Below are positions 17,191 to 25,959 of a stretch of 64,000 nucleotides of DNA, in pieces. Under the pieces are notes generated by a model. That model was not told the origin of the DNA. It did not search any database and saw only the letters and a program-made list of their open reading frames with translations. The DNA is from WQXF01 sp031553615 (lineage in GTDB: Bacteria > Bacillota > Clostridia > Christensenellales > Aristaeellaceae). Within the stretch, counting starts at the first letter, position 1. The number at the start of each line of letters is the position of its first letter. The translations under genes and the position numbers were made by a program. The stretch covers positions 19,021-83,020 of the forward strand of contig JAVBLJ010000023.1 of the NCBI GenBank assembly GCA_031553615.1, written 5' to 3'.

Positions 17191-18222
17191 TCAGAGAACC
17201 CGGCAGGATTCCTTGATGACCAGTGAAGGCTTGATCACCGTCAGTTGAGGCGGGCTCTTGCCCTCGATGGCATCCAAAGCGATGTCGATCAGCATTTTTC
17301 CGTACGTTGCATAGTGATAGTTGATGCTGCTGACCGAGGGCATCATGAGATCGGAGATGTAGGAATTATCGAAGCCGATGAGCGAAAAATCCGCAGGCAC
17401 CGTAAAGCCTAAACGGGCTATTGCTCGCAGCGCGCCGGCGGCCATCAGGTCGTTGACGCCGATTACCGCGGTGGGCTTCTCGGCCAGGCTCATCAGCTTA
17501 TTCATGCCAGAAAAACCTGTAAATTCATCGAATTCCTCGCCCTCAACCACGTACTCCTCGCGTACAGGCAGGCCGTAGGAGGCCATGGCCGCATAGAACG
17601 CCGCCCGCTTTTCCTTCGAAAGCTGAATGTGCGGCGCACAGGTCAGGTAGGCGATGCTGCGATGGCCCAACCCCGCCAAGTGCGCCACGGCCTGGTGCAT
17701 GCCGTCGGTATGATCGATGGCGACTTGGTAACAACCGGGCATGGAAACACGCCCGGCGGTGATCACCGGCGTGTGTGCGGCAATGCGGGCCAGCGTGCTT
17801 GCGTAGTACGGGGGCAATTCCGCCCAATCGATGATGCCGCCGGACACGATGATCGCGTCCACCCGTTGCTCCACCATTTTTTCGAGGAAGGTTACCTCCG
17901 ATTCCTGCTGCGTCAGGGTGTTGCTCAGCATCAGGGCGTAGCCCCGCTCCAGCGCGGCCCGCTCGCACTCGACAAAAAGGCTGGCGTAGTACGGGTTGCG
18001 CACATCGGAACAGATCATGCCCACCATATGCCGCGTGGTCTCGCTCAGGCTCCGGGCCATAATGTTGGGCGTAAAGTTATATTTTTCAATCAGCGCTTTG
18101 ATGCGCTCCCGCTTCTCGGGGCGCACGCCGGGCGAGTTGGAAAGCACACGCGATACGGTGGCGGGGGAGACCCCCACCTCTTGCGCGATATCGTAGATTG
18201 TCTTGGCCTTGGATTGATTCAT
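17191..18222 (-). CDS. LacI-family transcriptional repressor
   Basis: A 343-aa regulator with the canonical LacI head: TIYDIAQEVGVSPATVSRVL and a hinge SPGVRPEKRERI, then a periplasmic-binding-protein-like sensor domain (ICSDVRNPYYASLFVECE; PTAVIGVNDLMAAGAL). GAAGAGGTG precedes the ATG. It lies immediately upstream of the lplB operon on the same strand and divergent from the glycosidase at 18382. Its own -35 overlaps a palindrome (18266-18280), which suggests autoregulation or catabolite control. The effector is probably a sugar from the GH2 pathway. Confidence 0.92.
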   Translation of the reverse strand: MNQSKAKTIYDIAQEVGVSPATVSRVLSNSPGVRPEKRERIKALIEKYNFTPNIMARSLSETTRHMVGMICSDVRNPYYASLFVECERAALERGYALMLSNTLTQQESEVTFLEKMVEQRVDAIIVSGGIIDWAELPPYYASTLARIAAHTPVITAGRVSMPGCYQVAIDHTDGMHQAVAHLAGLGHRSIAYLTCAPHIQLSKEKRAAFYAAMASYGLPVREEYVVEGEEFDEFTGFSGMNKLMSLAEKPTAVIGVNDLMAAGALRAIARLGFTVPADFSLIGFDNSYISDLMMPSVSSINYHYATYGKMLIDIALDAIEGKSPPQLTVIKPSLVIKESCRVL

Positions 18223-18243
18223 GCGATCACCTCTTCAGCTACC

Positions 18244-18271
18244 ATTATAAGCGTTACTACACGGATTGCAA
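18244..18271 (-). promoter_or_regulatory. Promoter of the lacI-type gene
   Basis: On the minus strand, TTGCAA (18266-18271), 16-bp spacer and a perfect TATAAT (18244-18249). The -35 lies inside the palindrome 18266-18280. Confidence 0.7.
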
Positions 18272-18280
18272 GCGGTTGCA
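18266..18280. promoter_or_regulatory. cre-type/LacI palindrome between divergent genes
   Basis: TTGCAAGCGGTTGCA matches the Gram-positive cre consensus (WTGNAANCGNWNNCA) at every position. It overlaps the -35 of lacI and lies 8 bp upstream of the plausible -35 of the divergent glycosidase gene, so one bound protein could affect both. Confidence 0.7.
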
Positions 18281-18288
18281 GGAGGTGT

Positions 18289-18317
18289 TTCACGAGCGAC
18301 AACGAATCCTGTATAGT
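18289..18317 (+). promoter_or_regulatory. Probable promoter of the glycosidase gene
   Basis: TTCACG (18289-18294), 17-bp spacer and TATAGT (18312-18317). The -35 is weak. Confidence 0.5.
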
Positions 18318-18381
18318 CCCACCAATTCCGTGGATGAATGGGGCGGCTCCATCGTTATGGCGAACGAGAGGGGGATACGGC

Positions 18382-20244
18382 ATGAACTGCGCGGAGGTCT
18401 TTGGCGACAGTGTGCTGATTGGGTTGGAGACGGGGCAGCTTGAGCGGAAAGAGAATGGTTCCATTAGGGTTTGGGCGGAGCGCACGATTCGCATGACGAT
18501 GCGATCCGGCCCGGTATTCCTGCTCGCCCGCGAGCGCGGGGAACGGTATGTTCTCACCAACTTGGAGGGAGATACCGCCCTGGAGGGCGATGAGCGCCTG
18601 TGGGTGTTGCCTCCGGCGGGGGAGGATCACCACGCTGCGGAGGTGGTGGCCGGGGGGGCGATCCGGGTATGGTGCTGCGCGGAGGGCCGCGATTCAAATA
18701 TCCAAGTGGAGATTTGCGGGCAAGAGTGCGAGATACTGCTTCACGCTGCCAGGCCGCGCGCCGATGTGATGGGAAACAGATTTTCGTTTCGCATTCCCAA
18801 TGGCGAGGCGCTGGAGCGTACGCTTGCGGAATTCTATTGGGGCACCATGCTGCCCAGCGTGATCGAACGCACGCGAGCCAAGAGCTTTCCGGATGGACGC
18901 GGGTACGTGGTCAGCACGCTGCAGGCTGGGCAGTACGCCGGCACCTACCCCGACGTGGATCATGAGTTTCAGTGCAAGGGTCGTCTGGCGTTGGCGGATG
19001 TGTTTGAGGTTGGGGTGGTTCGGCGCATGATCGAGCTGCAGCTGCGGATGATGCGGGAGGACCCGACCGGTCTATGGCGCAACCCTTGCGCGGTGCAGCC
19101 GGACGGCACGCGGGAATACCACGTGCGCCGCAACAGCATGGACGGCTCCACCAATGCCGAGATGTTTTTGGTGACCGGGAACGTGGAGGTGCTGGAAAGC
19201 GCGTGGCTGCTGTGCGCCCAGACCAAGGATTTCGCATGGCTTTGCGAGCACATCGGGGAGCTTGAGGGCGCGGCTTCGCTGCTGGAGCACCTGACCGACC
19301 GGCATGATCGGCTTTGGTCCGATGTCTATTATGAGGATCAGGTGATGAAGGACGGCGCGGAGTGCATGTCCCAGGCTATGGCGGCCAACGGCCTGCGGCT
19401 CCTGGCGGAGCTGGAGGCGCTGCTTGAGCGCACGGAACAGGCCGCGCACTACCGCGCGCTATCCCAAAGGCTGGGGGAGGCACTGGTGCGGCCCTTGCCC
19501 ATGGGCTTTTGGGATGCGGAGCAGTACCGGTTTGCGGATTGGCTCGACCGCAATGGTGTGGTGCATGACCACATCCACCTGCTGGCAAACGAGTTGCCCG
19601 TGCTCTTCGGGTTCGCTTCGCCCGAGCAGACCGAGGCTGTGGGGCGGCTTCTGGAGCAAAACCATGCGGAGCTTCAGCGTTTCCCCACCTTCCTTTCGCC
19701 CTGCATCCAGGATTATACCGAGGGGGAGATCGGCGATGGAGGCCCCTACGATCTGTGCGCCGCCGGTCGATACTGGTGTTGGGATGCGGCCTACTGGGCC
19801 AAGGAAGGCAAAAAACAAATCCTCGCGGAGCAGCTCGCCAAGGTGGCCGCGCAGGCACACCTCGATGGGTACCGCATGGGCGAGCGGTATGACATGAACC
19901 ATGTATTCTATATAGATGAAAAGAACTGGCACGGCGCGGCGCACTACTATGAGTACCCCTGCGTGTTTGCCTGGGTACTGATGCACGATTATTTGGGGAT
20001 ATCTGCTGATTTGCATGCCGATGTAGTGGTGTGCCCGAGGCTGGATGGCTATGGCTCGGTGCGGCTGGAGGCGCAAGGCATCGCGTACGATGCGCAAGCG
20101 GATGGGTTTGCGGTCACCAATCTTTTCGAAACGGCGCGAACCATCCAGCTAGAGCTAGGGCATCTGTATCCGAATCAGGCGGCTCCGATCACGCTTTTGC
20201 TTGCCCCCGGGGAGAGCCGGTTGGTGCCTGCTAAGCAGGGATAA
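18382..20244 (+). CDS. Putative (alpha/alpha)6-barrel glycoside hydrolase, unassigned
   Basis: A 620-aa protein without signal peptide. GAGAGGGGG lies 6 nt before the ATG at 18382, although the frame is open further left. Residues 1-150 look like a beta-sandwich; residues ~170-560 have helix-rich, Trp/Tyr/Asp/Glu-rich stretches such as NSMDGSTNAEMFLV, GDGGPYDLCAAGRYWCWDAAY and KNWHGAAHYYEYP, the style of six-hairpin glycosidases (GH63/GH78/GH37-like). I cannot name the family or the catalytic pair. It is divergent from lacI and shares its control region, so a role in the same oligosaccharide pathway is likely. Confidence 0.7.
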   Translation: MNCAEVFGDSVLIGLETGQLERKENGSIRVWAERTIRMTMRSGPVFLLARERGERYVLTNLEGDTALEGDERLWVLPPAGEDHHAAEVVAGGAIRVWCCAEGRDSNIQVEICGQECEILLHAARPRADVMGNRFSFRIPNGEALERTLAEFYWGTMLPSVIERTRAKSFPDGRGYVVSTLQAGQYAGTYPDVDHEFQCKGRLALADVFEVGVVRRMIELQLRMMREDPTGLWRNPCAVQPDGTREYHVRRNSMDGSTNAEMFLVTGNVEVLESAWLLCAQTKDFAWLCEHIGELEGAASLLEHLTDRHDRLWSDVYYEDQVMKDGAECMSQAMAANGLRLLAELEALLERTEQAAHYRALSQRLGEALVRPLPMGFWDAEQYRFADWLDRNGVVHDHIHLLANELPVLFGFASPEQTEAVGRLLEQNHAELQRFPTFLSPCIQDYTEGEIGDGGPYDLCAAGRYWCWDAAYWAKEGKKQILAEQLAKVAAQAHLDGYRMGERYDMNHVFYIDEKNWHGAAHYYEYPCVFAWVLMHDYLGISADLHADVVVCPRLDGYGSVRLEAQGIAYDAQADGFAVTNLFETARTIQLELGHLYPNQAAPITLLLAPGESRLVPAKQG

Positions 20245-20408
20245 ACGGCACTTTGCTCAAGATAGACAAGCCGAACGCGCCCTTGAAGGAAGCTGCTTGT
20301 CTGCCTTCGCGGGTGCATAGATCGCCTGATAACAGGAAATCGCCTTCGGGATACAGGAACGCTTTCCCATTGACAAGCGTTCTTTCATCTGCGCAGGAGG
20401 ATGTTTTT
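20231..20408 (-). pseudogene. Possible 3' remnant of an unidentified gene
   Basis: On the minus strand an open stretch of about 58 codons reads with protein-like composition (ERTLVNGKAFLYPEGDF, then LLSGDLCTREGRQ and FGLSILSKVPFIPA) and ends at a TAG at 20231-20233. It is closed upstream by a stop with no start codon or ribosome site. It overlaps the end of the glycosidase gene by 14 nt. The rest of the gap 20245-20630 is AT-rich. I read it as a decayed gene end; I do not recognise the family. Confidence 0.4.
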
Positions 20409-20593
20409 CTTTAGTTAACATTTCGAGCAATAATGATGAAGATAGTTTGCCAAAGATGCCTAGGAAAAACAAGCGATCGGAAGATGATTAATAGAAGGTT
20501 CGATATTAGGTTTGATGCGCGGCTTGGTGTATTATCTTTCCTTTTTGGTATGAGTGCTGTGATTTTTGGGATGCTTTTTTGCGCAAAATGTCC

Positions 20594-20599
20594 TATAGT
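20594..20599 (+). promoter_or_regulatory. Probable -10 element of the xylo-oligosaccharide receptor operon
   Basis: A TATAGT box lies 31 nt before the start codon; I see no good -35 at the right distance. The AT-rich region 20400-20600 upstream may hold an activator site. Confidence 0.45.
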
Positions 20600-20630
20600 G
20601 AAGCCAACAATCTGAAGGAGGATGTTCTTC

Positions 20631-22265
20631 ATGAAGCTTCTTCGTAGCACGGTCCTGGTTCTGCTGGCATTGTGCCTGGTTTTGTCCTGCGGCTTCGCTT
20701 CCGCGGAAGTGACCGTCGCCCCCATGGAAACCGCGAACGACCCGATCACCTTCGATATCTTCATCCGCGATCCGGGCCAAGCCCCCAGCAAGGATAACCC
20801 TGTGATCAAGAAGATCCAGGAGCTAACCGGCGTGACCATCAACTATGAGTTCCTGGTGGGCGATCTGGCCCAGAAGCAGGGCGTCATGATCGCGGGCGAA
20901 GATTACCCCGATGCGCTGTTCGCGGAAGCCGCGAAGTTCATCGACGCGGGCGCGTTCATCCCGCTGGAGGATCTGCTGCCCAAGTACCCCAACCTCTGGA
21001 AGCTCTATGAGCCGCACATGAAGGAAATGACCGCTGCCGACGGCCACGTGTACATCATGGAATTGTACATGGCCAACAAGCCGGCCCCGATCTTCCGCGA
21101 CACCGGCGTGGGCTTCTTCATTCAGAAGGCCGTGCTCGAAGATGCGGGCTACGTCATTCCCAAGACGATTGACGAGTACTTCACCCTCATCGAGAACTAC
21201 ATGGCGAAGTATCCGGAAATCGACGGCGTAAAGACCATCGGCTTCGAAGTGCTTTGCGATGGATGGCGCGATTTCTGCCTGCGCAACCCCGCGCAGCACC
21301 TGATGGGCGCGGGCAACGATGGCGACGTGTACGTCGACCAGACGACCATGGAAGCGACGCTGTATCAGATCACCGATACCGCGAAGGCCTACTACAAGAA
21401 GCTGAACGATGAGTACCACAAGGGAGTCATCGAGGCCGAGACCTTTACCCAATCCTACGACCAGTACCTCTCGCGCCTTTCGACCGGCGCTGTGCTGGGC
21501 ATGTTTGACCAGGATTGGAACTTCCTCCAGGCCAGCGACGTGCTTCGCACCGATGGCAAGGACAACCGCACCTACGTGGCGGTCCCGATCGCTAACCCCG
21601 GCGTGACCGATAGCTACCTCGATGCCCCGAACGGCATCATCACCGGCGTCAACGGCATCGGCATCACCAAGAATTGCGAAAACCCCGAGCGCCTGTTGGC
21701 TTTCTACGATTGGCTGGCTTCCGAGGAAGTGCAGAAGTACTTGCAGTGGGGCGAAGAGGGCATCGATTTTATTACCAACGATGCGGGCAAGTACCTCCTG
21801 ACCGCCGAGCGCCGCGAGACGCTGAAGGATTCTGCGTACCGCCGCGACATGTGGGGCCACACCCTGTGGAACTACTCGCCGAAGCTCCAGGGCCTGTATG
21901 AGGATGGCAACGGCTGCGGCCCGGACAATCAGGCCGAAGAGTTCAAGGCCGGTCTCTCCGAATACGATCAGGCGTTCCTGACCGCCTACGGCTTCGATTA
22001 CTACGCACAGTTGCTCTCTACGCCCGAAATGCGCCCGGCTTACTACCCGGTGTGGGGCATGGTCATCGAAGATGGCAGCGCCGCCAAGACCGCCAGCACC
22101 ACCATGGTGGAGACCTGCCGCAAGTACTACCCGCGCCTCGTGCTCTCCGATCCCGCTGAGTTCGACGCGCTGTGGACCGAGTTTGTGGCCGAGATCGAGA
22201 AGGGCGATCCGAAGCCCTATCTGGACGAAGTAAACCGCCAGATCAAGGAAAAGATGGGTCTGTAA
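20631..22265 (+). CDS. CUT1 extracellular solute-binding protein, LplA-like (xylan cassette)
   Basis: A large receptor of 544 aa. GAAGGAGG lies 10 nt before the ATG at 20631; an ATG at 20622 abuts the ribosome site and is unlikely. A signal peptide covers about residues 1-25, and VLSC at residues 17-20 could be a weak lipobox, unlike the other receptors here. The mature part contains GVTINYEFLVGD and EDYPDALFAE, typical of LplA-type receptors. It is followed by a hairpin, two permeases and a GH8 exo-oligoxylanase, so xylo-oligosaccharides are the likely ligand. Confidence 0.88.
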   Translation: MKLLRSTVLVLLALCLVLSCGFASAEVTVAPMETANDPITFDIFIRDPGQAPSKDNPVIKKIQELTGVTINYEFLVGDLAQKQGVMIAGEDYPDALFAEAAKFIDAGAFIPLEDLLPKYPNLWKLYEPHMKEMTAADGHVYIMELYMANKPAPIFRDTGVGFFIQKAVLEDAGYVIPKTIDEYFTLIENYMAKYPEIDGVKTIGFEVLCDGWRDFCLRNPAQHLMGAGNDGDVYVDQTTMEATLYQITDTAKAYYKKLNDEYHKGVIEAETFTQSYDQYLSRLSTGAVLGMFDQDWNFLQASDVLRTDGKDNRTYVAVPIANPGVTDSYLDAPNGIITGVNGIGITKNCENPERLLAFYDWLASEEVQKYLQWGEEGIDFITNDAGKYLLTAERRETLKDSAYRRDMWGHTLWNYSPKLQGLYEDGNGCGPDNQAEEFKAGLSEYDQAFLTAYGFDYYAQLLSTPEMRPAYYPVWGMVIEDGSAAKTASTTMVETCRKYYPRLVLSDPAEFDALWTEFVAEIEKGDPKPYLDEVNRQIKEKMGL

Positions 22266-22286
22266 TCCACTGCGAATGGACACCGG

Positions 22287-22319
22287 ATGGGGGAAGAGGG
22301 GTACACCCTCTTCTCCCAT
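22287..22319 (+). terminator. Intra-operon hairpin after binding-protein gene
   Basis: ATGGGGGAAGAGGG (22287-22300) pairs with CCCTCTTCTCCCAT (22306-22319), followed by a short T-rich stretch. It separates the abundant receptor from its permeases. Confidence 0.75.
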
Positions 22320-22377
22320 TTCCATAGGTTTAGGCCTGGCTAGGGCTTCGCGAATCTTGCTAGGAGGAGGTGGCGCT

Positions 22378-23340
22378 GTGCATATCGGCACCAGCTCGCG
22401 TAAAACGCCGGAAAGACCAGGAAACGATCGCGCACGGCTTTGGAAACAGTACAAGGCCCAAAAGGTCTTGTTTGCGATGAGTATACCCTTCGTCATCTAT
22501 ACATTTATATTCAGCTACCTGCCGCTGACCGGCTGGATCATGGCGTTTGAAAACTTCAAACCCGGCAAAGGCTACTGGGGCTCCAAGTTCGTGGGGCTAG
22601 ACCACTTCCTGTTCCTCTTTAAGGATGCGGGCTTCTGGCGCGCCATGCGCAATACGCTGGCCATGAGCTGCCTGAACCTGGTGTTCGGGCTGGTGTTTGC
22701 TATCGTGTTTGCGCTGCTGCTCAACGAGGTGCGCCGCACGGGCTTTAAGCGAATCACGCAGACGGTTTCGTATCTTCCGCACTTCCTTTCCTGGGTCATC
22801 GTCTGCTCGCTGATCTCCAACATTTTCTCCTCATCGGATGGGCTATTTAACAACATCCTCCTGCGGCTGGGGCTCATCGACAAGCCGATCCTTTGGTTGG
22901 GGGAACAGAAGTATTTCTGGGGGGTCGTCACCTTCTCGCACGTGTGGAAGGAGATGGGCTGGAACTCGATCATCTACATCGCGGCCATGTCGGGCGTAGA
23001 CCAGGCGCTGTATGAATCGGCCTCCATCGATGGCGCGAACCGCTACCACAAGATGTGGCACATCACCCTGCCGGGCATCCGCGCCACCATCATCGTGATT
23101 TTGATCATGAACATGGGCTGGATACTCAACGCGGGGTTCGAGGTGCAATACCTGCTGGGGCGCGGGCTGGTGATGGACGTTTCGGAGACCATCGACATCT
23201 TCGTGCTGAAGTACGGCATCAACAACGGCAACTACTCGCTGGCCACCGCGGCGGGCATATTCAAATCGGTGATCAGCCTGGTGTTGATTGGCATCACCAA
23301 CTATGCCGCCGGGAAAATGGGCGAAGACACACTGCTATAG
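22378..23340 (+). CDS. lplB: CUT1 ABC transporter permease, LplB type (xylan cassette)
   Basis: A permease of about 320 aa with six helices. I chose the GTG at 22378 because AGGAGGAGG ends 7 nt before it; the frame opens at 22276 but that start lies in the hairpin region and has no ribosome site. The EAA loop reads LYESASIDGANRYHKMW. The protein resembles the one at 15900-16871 along its length. The partner permease starts 15 nt downstream. Confidence 0.9.
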   Translation: MHIGTSSRKTPERPGNDRARLWKQYKAQKVLFAMSIPFVIYTFIFSYLPLTGWIMAFENFKPGKGYWGSKFVGLDHFLFLFKDAGFWRAMRNTLAMSCLNLVFGLVFAIVFALLLNEVRRTGFKRITQTVSYLPHFLSWVIVCSLISNIFSSSDGLFNNILLRLGLIDKPILWLGEQKYFWGVVTFSHVWKEMGWNSIIYIAAMSGVDQALYESASIDGANRYHKMWHITLPGIRATIIVILIMNMGWILNAGFEVQYLLGRGLVMDVSETIDIFVLKYGINNGNYSLATAAGIFKSVISLVLIGITNYAAGKMGEDTLL

Positions 23341-23355
23341 AAGGAGGGAAAGGCA

Positions 23356-24282
23356 ATGACTACGAAAACCATGCAAAGGCGCAAGCGCTACCCGTTTAAG
23401 CTCGAACCGATCATTTTCCATTCGCTGAATACGCTGTTTCTGCTTACCGTGATCGCAATCATGCTCTACCCCTTCTGGAATACGATCGTGGTTTCATTCA
23501 ACAGCGCACAGGATACCGTGCGCGGCGGGCTGACTGTGTGGCCCCGCGTGTTCTCGCTATATAATTACGAGACCGTATTCCGCAACGAGCTGCTGGCCAC
23601 GGCGGCGATCAATTCGGTGCTGCGCACGCTGATCAGCACCGTGCTGGGCGTGCTGGTCTCGGCTATGCTGGGCTATGTGCTCTCGCGGCCCGAATTCCTT
23701 TGGCGTAAGTTTATGACCCGGTACTTCCTGGTGACGATGTACGTTTCGGCGGGGCTCATCCCCACGTATTTCCTCATCAAGAACCTAGGGTTGCTCAACA
23801 ACTTCATGGTTTACATACTGCCCGGGCTGGTGAGCGTGTTCAACATCATCATTGTGCGCACCTACATGCAGTCGCTCCCCGACAGCTGGGTGGAGGCCGC
23901 GCGCATCGACGGCGCGGGGGATTTCCGCATCTTTGCGCGCATCGTGCTGCCCTGCTGCATGCCAGTGCTGGCGACCGTTGCGCTGTGGGTGGCGGTGGGC
24001 AGCTGGAACTCCTGGTTCGATACGTTCATCTACGCTTCCAGCAAGGAATACCTGACGACGCTGCAATACGAGATGATGAAGATGCTTGCCTCCGCGATGA
24101 GCTCCACCACCGCCAAGGATGCGAGCAGCATGTACACCAACACCGGCGCGGCCAACACCATCACACCCGCGGCGATGCGCGCGGCGATCACGGTGGTGGC
24201 CTCGGTGCCGATTCTGGTGGTGTACCCGTTCTTGCAAAAGTATTTCGTCAAGGGCGTGATGATCGGCGCCGTGAAGGGATAA
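23356..24282 (+). CDS. CUT1 ABC transporter permease, LplC/YtcP type (xylan cassette)
   Basis: A 308-aa permease, six helices, EAA loop WVEAARIDGAGDFRIFARI, C-terminal GVMIGAVKG. AGAAGGAGGG gives an unambiguous ATG. It is the same length as the paralogue at 14955-15881 and clearly homologous, so these cassettes arose by duplication. An ATPase is again missing. Confidence 0.9.
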   Translation: MTTKTMQRRKRYPFKLEPIIFHSLNTLFLLTVIAIMLYPFWNTIVVSFNSAQDTVRGGLTVWPRVFSLYNYETVFRNELLATAAINSVLRTLISTVLGVLVSAMLGYVLSRPEFLWRKFMTRYFLVTMYVSAGLIPTYFLIKNLGLLNNFMVYILPGLVSVFNIIIVRTYMQSLPDSWVEAARIDGAGDFRIFARIVLPCCMPVLATVALWVAVGSWNSWFDTFIYASSKEYLTTLQYEMMKMLASAMSSTTAKDASSMYTNTGAANTITPAAMRAAITVVASVPILVVYPFLQKYFVKGVMIGAVKG

Positions 24283-24359
24283 GCAAGGGATGACCAAGGG
24301 ATAATCGGGGGATCGCAATGGAAATCAAGCGCTGACAAAAGAGAAAGGCGTGAAGTTTT

Positions 24360-25496
24360 ATGGCGGCGAAAGGCGCGTTCCATACCGGAGAGTACACGAA
24401 CTATTTCGAGCGCATCGGCATCACCCAAGCGCAGGCCGATGCCCGTGTCTCGGAGTGCTTCCACACCATTTTTTTCGATGAGCAGGAAAGATTCTACCGC
24501 GAGGTGGGTGAGGATTGCGGCTGCTTTGAAGATACCGGCAACAACGACGCGCGCACCGAGGGCATGAGCTACGGCATGATGATGTGCGTTCAGATGAACC
24601 GAAAGGATCTGTTCGACAAGCTGTGGCGCTTCTCCAAGCGCTACATGCACCACCCGGACGGGAAATACGAGGGATACTTCGCTTGGTCGGTAAAATTGGA
24701 TGGTACGCACAACGCGGAAGGACCTGCGCCCGATGGCGAAGAATACTATGCGATGGCACTGTTCATGGCCTCGGCCCGCTGGGGCGATGGCGAAGGCATT
24801 CTGGATTACACGCGGGAGGCGCGCGATATCCTGCGCCACTGTGTGCATCAGCATGAGCTGGTGGCCGATGGGCAACCGATGTGGGACCCGGAAAATCACC
24901 AGATCAAGTTCGTGCCGGAAGCGCCGTTCTCCGATCCTTCCTACCACCTGCCGCATTTCTACGAGCTGTTTGCCCTACAGGCCGACGAGGCCGACCGCCC
25001 CTTCTGGAAGCAAGCCGCCCAGGCCAGCCGCGCATACATCCCCATGTCTGCCCACCCGGTCACCGGCATGTGCCCGGAGTACGCGGAGTTTGACGGCACG
25101 ATGAAGCTGCTTTTCGGCAAAGTGTTCGAATACTACTCGGATGCCTACCGTGTGGCGATGAACATCGCGCTCGACCATGCGTGGTTTGGCGACACACCCG
25201 AGCTTTCGCAGGTGGCCGATCGGCTGCAAGTTTTCTTTTCGGAGCACACGCAGTTGGGCCAGTACGCGGCCTACCACCTGGACGGCACGCCCTTTGACGA
25301 GGAAGCGATGCATCCCACCGCCATCATCGCCACCAACGCGGCGGCGGGCATTGCGGGGCAGGGCAAGTACGCCGAACAGTGGCTGCGAGATTTCTGGAAC
25401 ACGCCGCCGAGAAAAGGCGTGCGCCGCTATTACGACAACTGCCTGTACTTTTTCTGCCTGCTGATGCTGACGGGCAACTATAGGATATACCGGTAG
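24360..25496 (+). CDS. GH8 reducing-end xylose-releasing exo-oligoxylanase (Rex)
   Basis: A 378-aa family 8 enzyme that removes single xylose units from the reducing end of xylo-oligosaccharides (EC 3.2.1.156). Length and catalytic pattern fit the Bacillus halodurans Rex enzyme: acid Glu67 in RTEGMSYGMMM, substrate-distorting Asp125 in PAPDGEEYY, and base Asp261 in YYSDAYRV. There is no signal peptide, so it acts on imported sugar. A weak ribosome site (AAAGGCG) precedes the ATG. It follows the xylan permeases by 77 nt and precedes sugar-metabolism genes, so the transported sugar is most likely xylo-oligosaccharide. Confidence 0.9.
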   Translation: MAAKGAFHTGEYTNYFERIGITQAQADARVSECFHTIFFDEQERFYREVGEDCGCFEDTGNNDARTEGMSYGMMMCVQMNRKDLFDKLWRFSKRYMHHPDGKYEGYFAWSVKLDGTHNAEGPAPDGEEYYAMALFMASARWGDGEGILDYTREARDILRHCVHQHELVADGQPMWDPENHQIKFVPEAPFSDPSYHLPHFYELFALQADEADRPFWKQAAQASRAYIPMSAHPVTGMCPEYAEFDGTMKLLFGKVFEYYSDAYRVAMNIALDHAWFGDTPELSQVADRLQVFFSEHTQLGQYAAYHLDGTPFDEEAMHPTAIIATNAAAGIAGQGKYAEQWLRDFWNTPPRKGVRRYYDNCLYFFCLLMLTGNYRIYR

Positions 25497-25537
25497 GCTG
25501 ATGCCGGAAGCCTGGGCTTTGTGGGGGGGGATGGATT

Positions 25538-25792
25538 ATGCAGCCGGTCTGCCGCCGTTGCCTTTTGGCGGACATGGAGGATCAGCGGCCGCTCTTTGCG
25601 TTGATCCAATCCTACCTCGAAGCGATTCCGGAGGAACAAAAAGCGCCGGAGGCGGTCTACCAAGACCGTCTCCGGCTTTGCGCGTCCTGCGAACGATTGG
25701 CCAGCGGCATGTGCCAGCTTTGCGGTTGCTACGTGGAGGTGCGTGCCGTCAAGGCGCGCCTGCGTTGCCCGGAGGTGCCGCCGCTCTGGTGA
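25538..25792 (+). CDS. Small DUF6171-like cysteine-rich protein
   Basis: An 84-aa protein with CxxC at residues 5-8 and a dense C-terminal group (LCASC, then GMCQLCGCYVEVRA), which together look like a zinc-binding ribbon. Proteins of this shape are annotated as DUF6171 in Clostridia; no function is known. It lies between the exo-oligoxylanase and an aldolase, which is odd company. The start ATG is the best in-frame choice, with a G-rich stretch upstream but no perfect Shine-Dalgarno. Confidence 0.7.
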   Translation: MQPVCRRCLLADMEDQRPLFALIQSYLEAIPEEQKAPEAVYQDRLRLCASCERLASGMCQLCGCYVEVRAVKARLRCPEVPPLW

Positions 25793-25959
25793 ATGGAGCC
25801 AAGCTGCGCCCTGCATCAATGAAAACAGCAAACACATGCCGACAATGCGGAGAGAGGATTGCCGCCCTGTACAAGCGGATGTATAATGCATCTAGATAGC
25901 GAGCGGGCCTTGCTTTGTGCATGGGAAAACAAGGGCTTGCTGCGGTAGGAGGGGAAAGA

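Noticed and set aside
20823..22496. A 557-codon minus-strand frame over the xylan receptor
   Set aside because: Same antisense effect; low-complexity His/Arg-rich translation without motifs.
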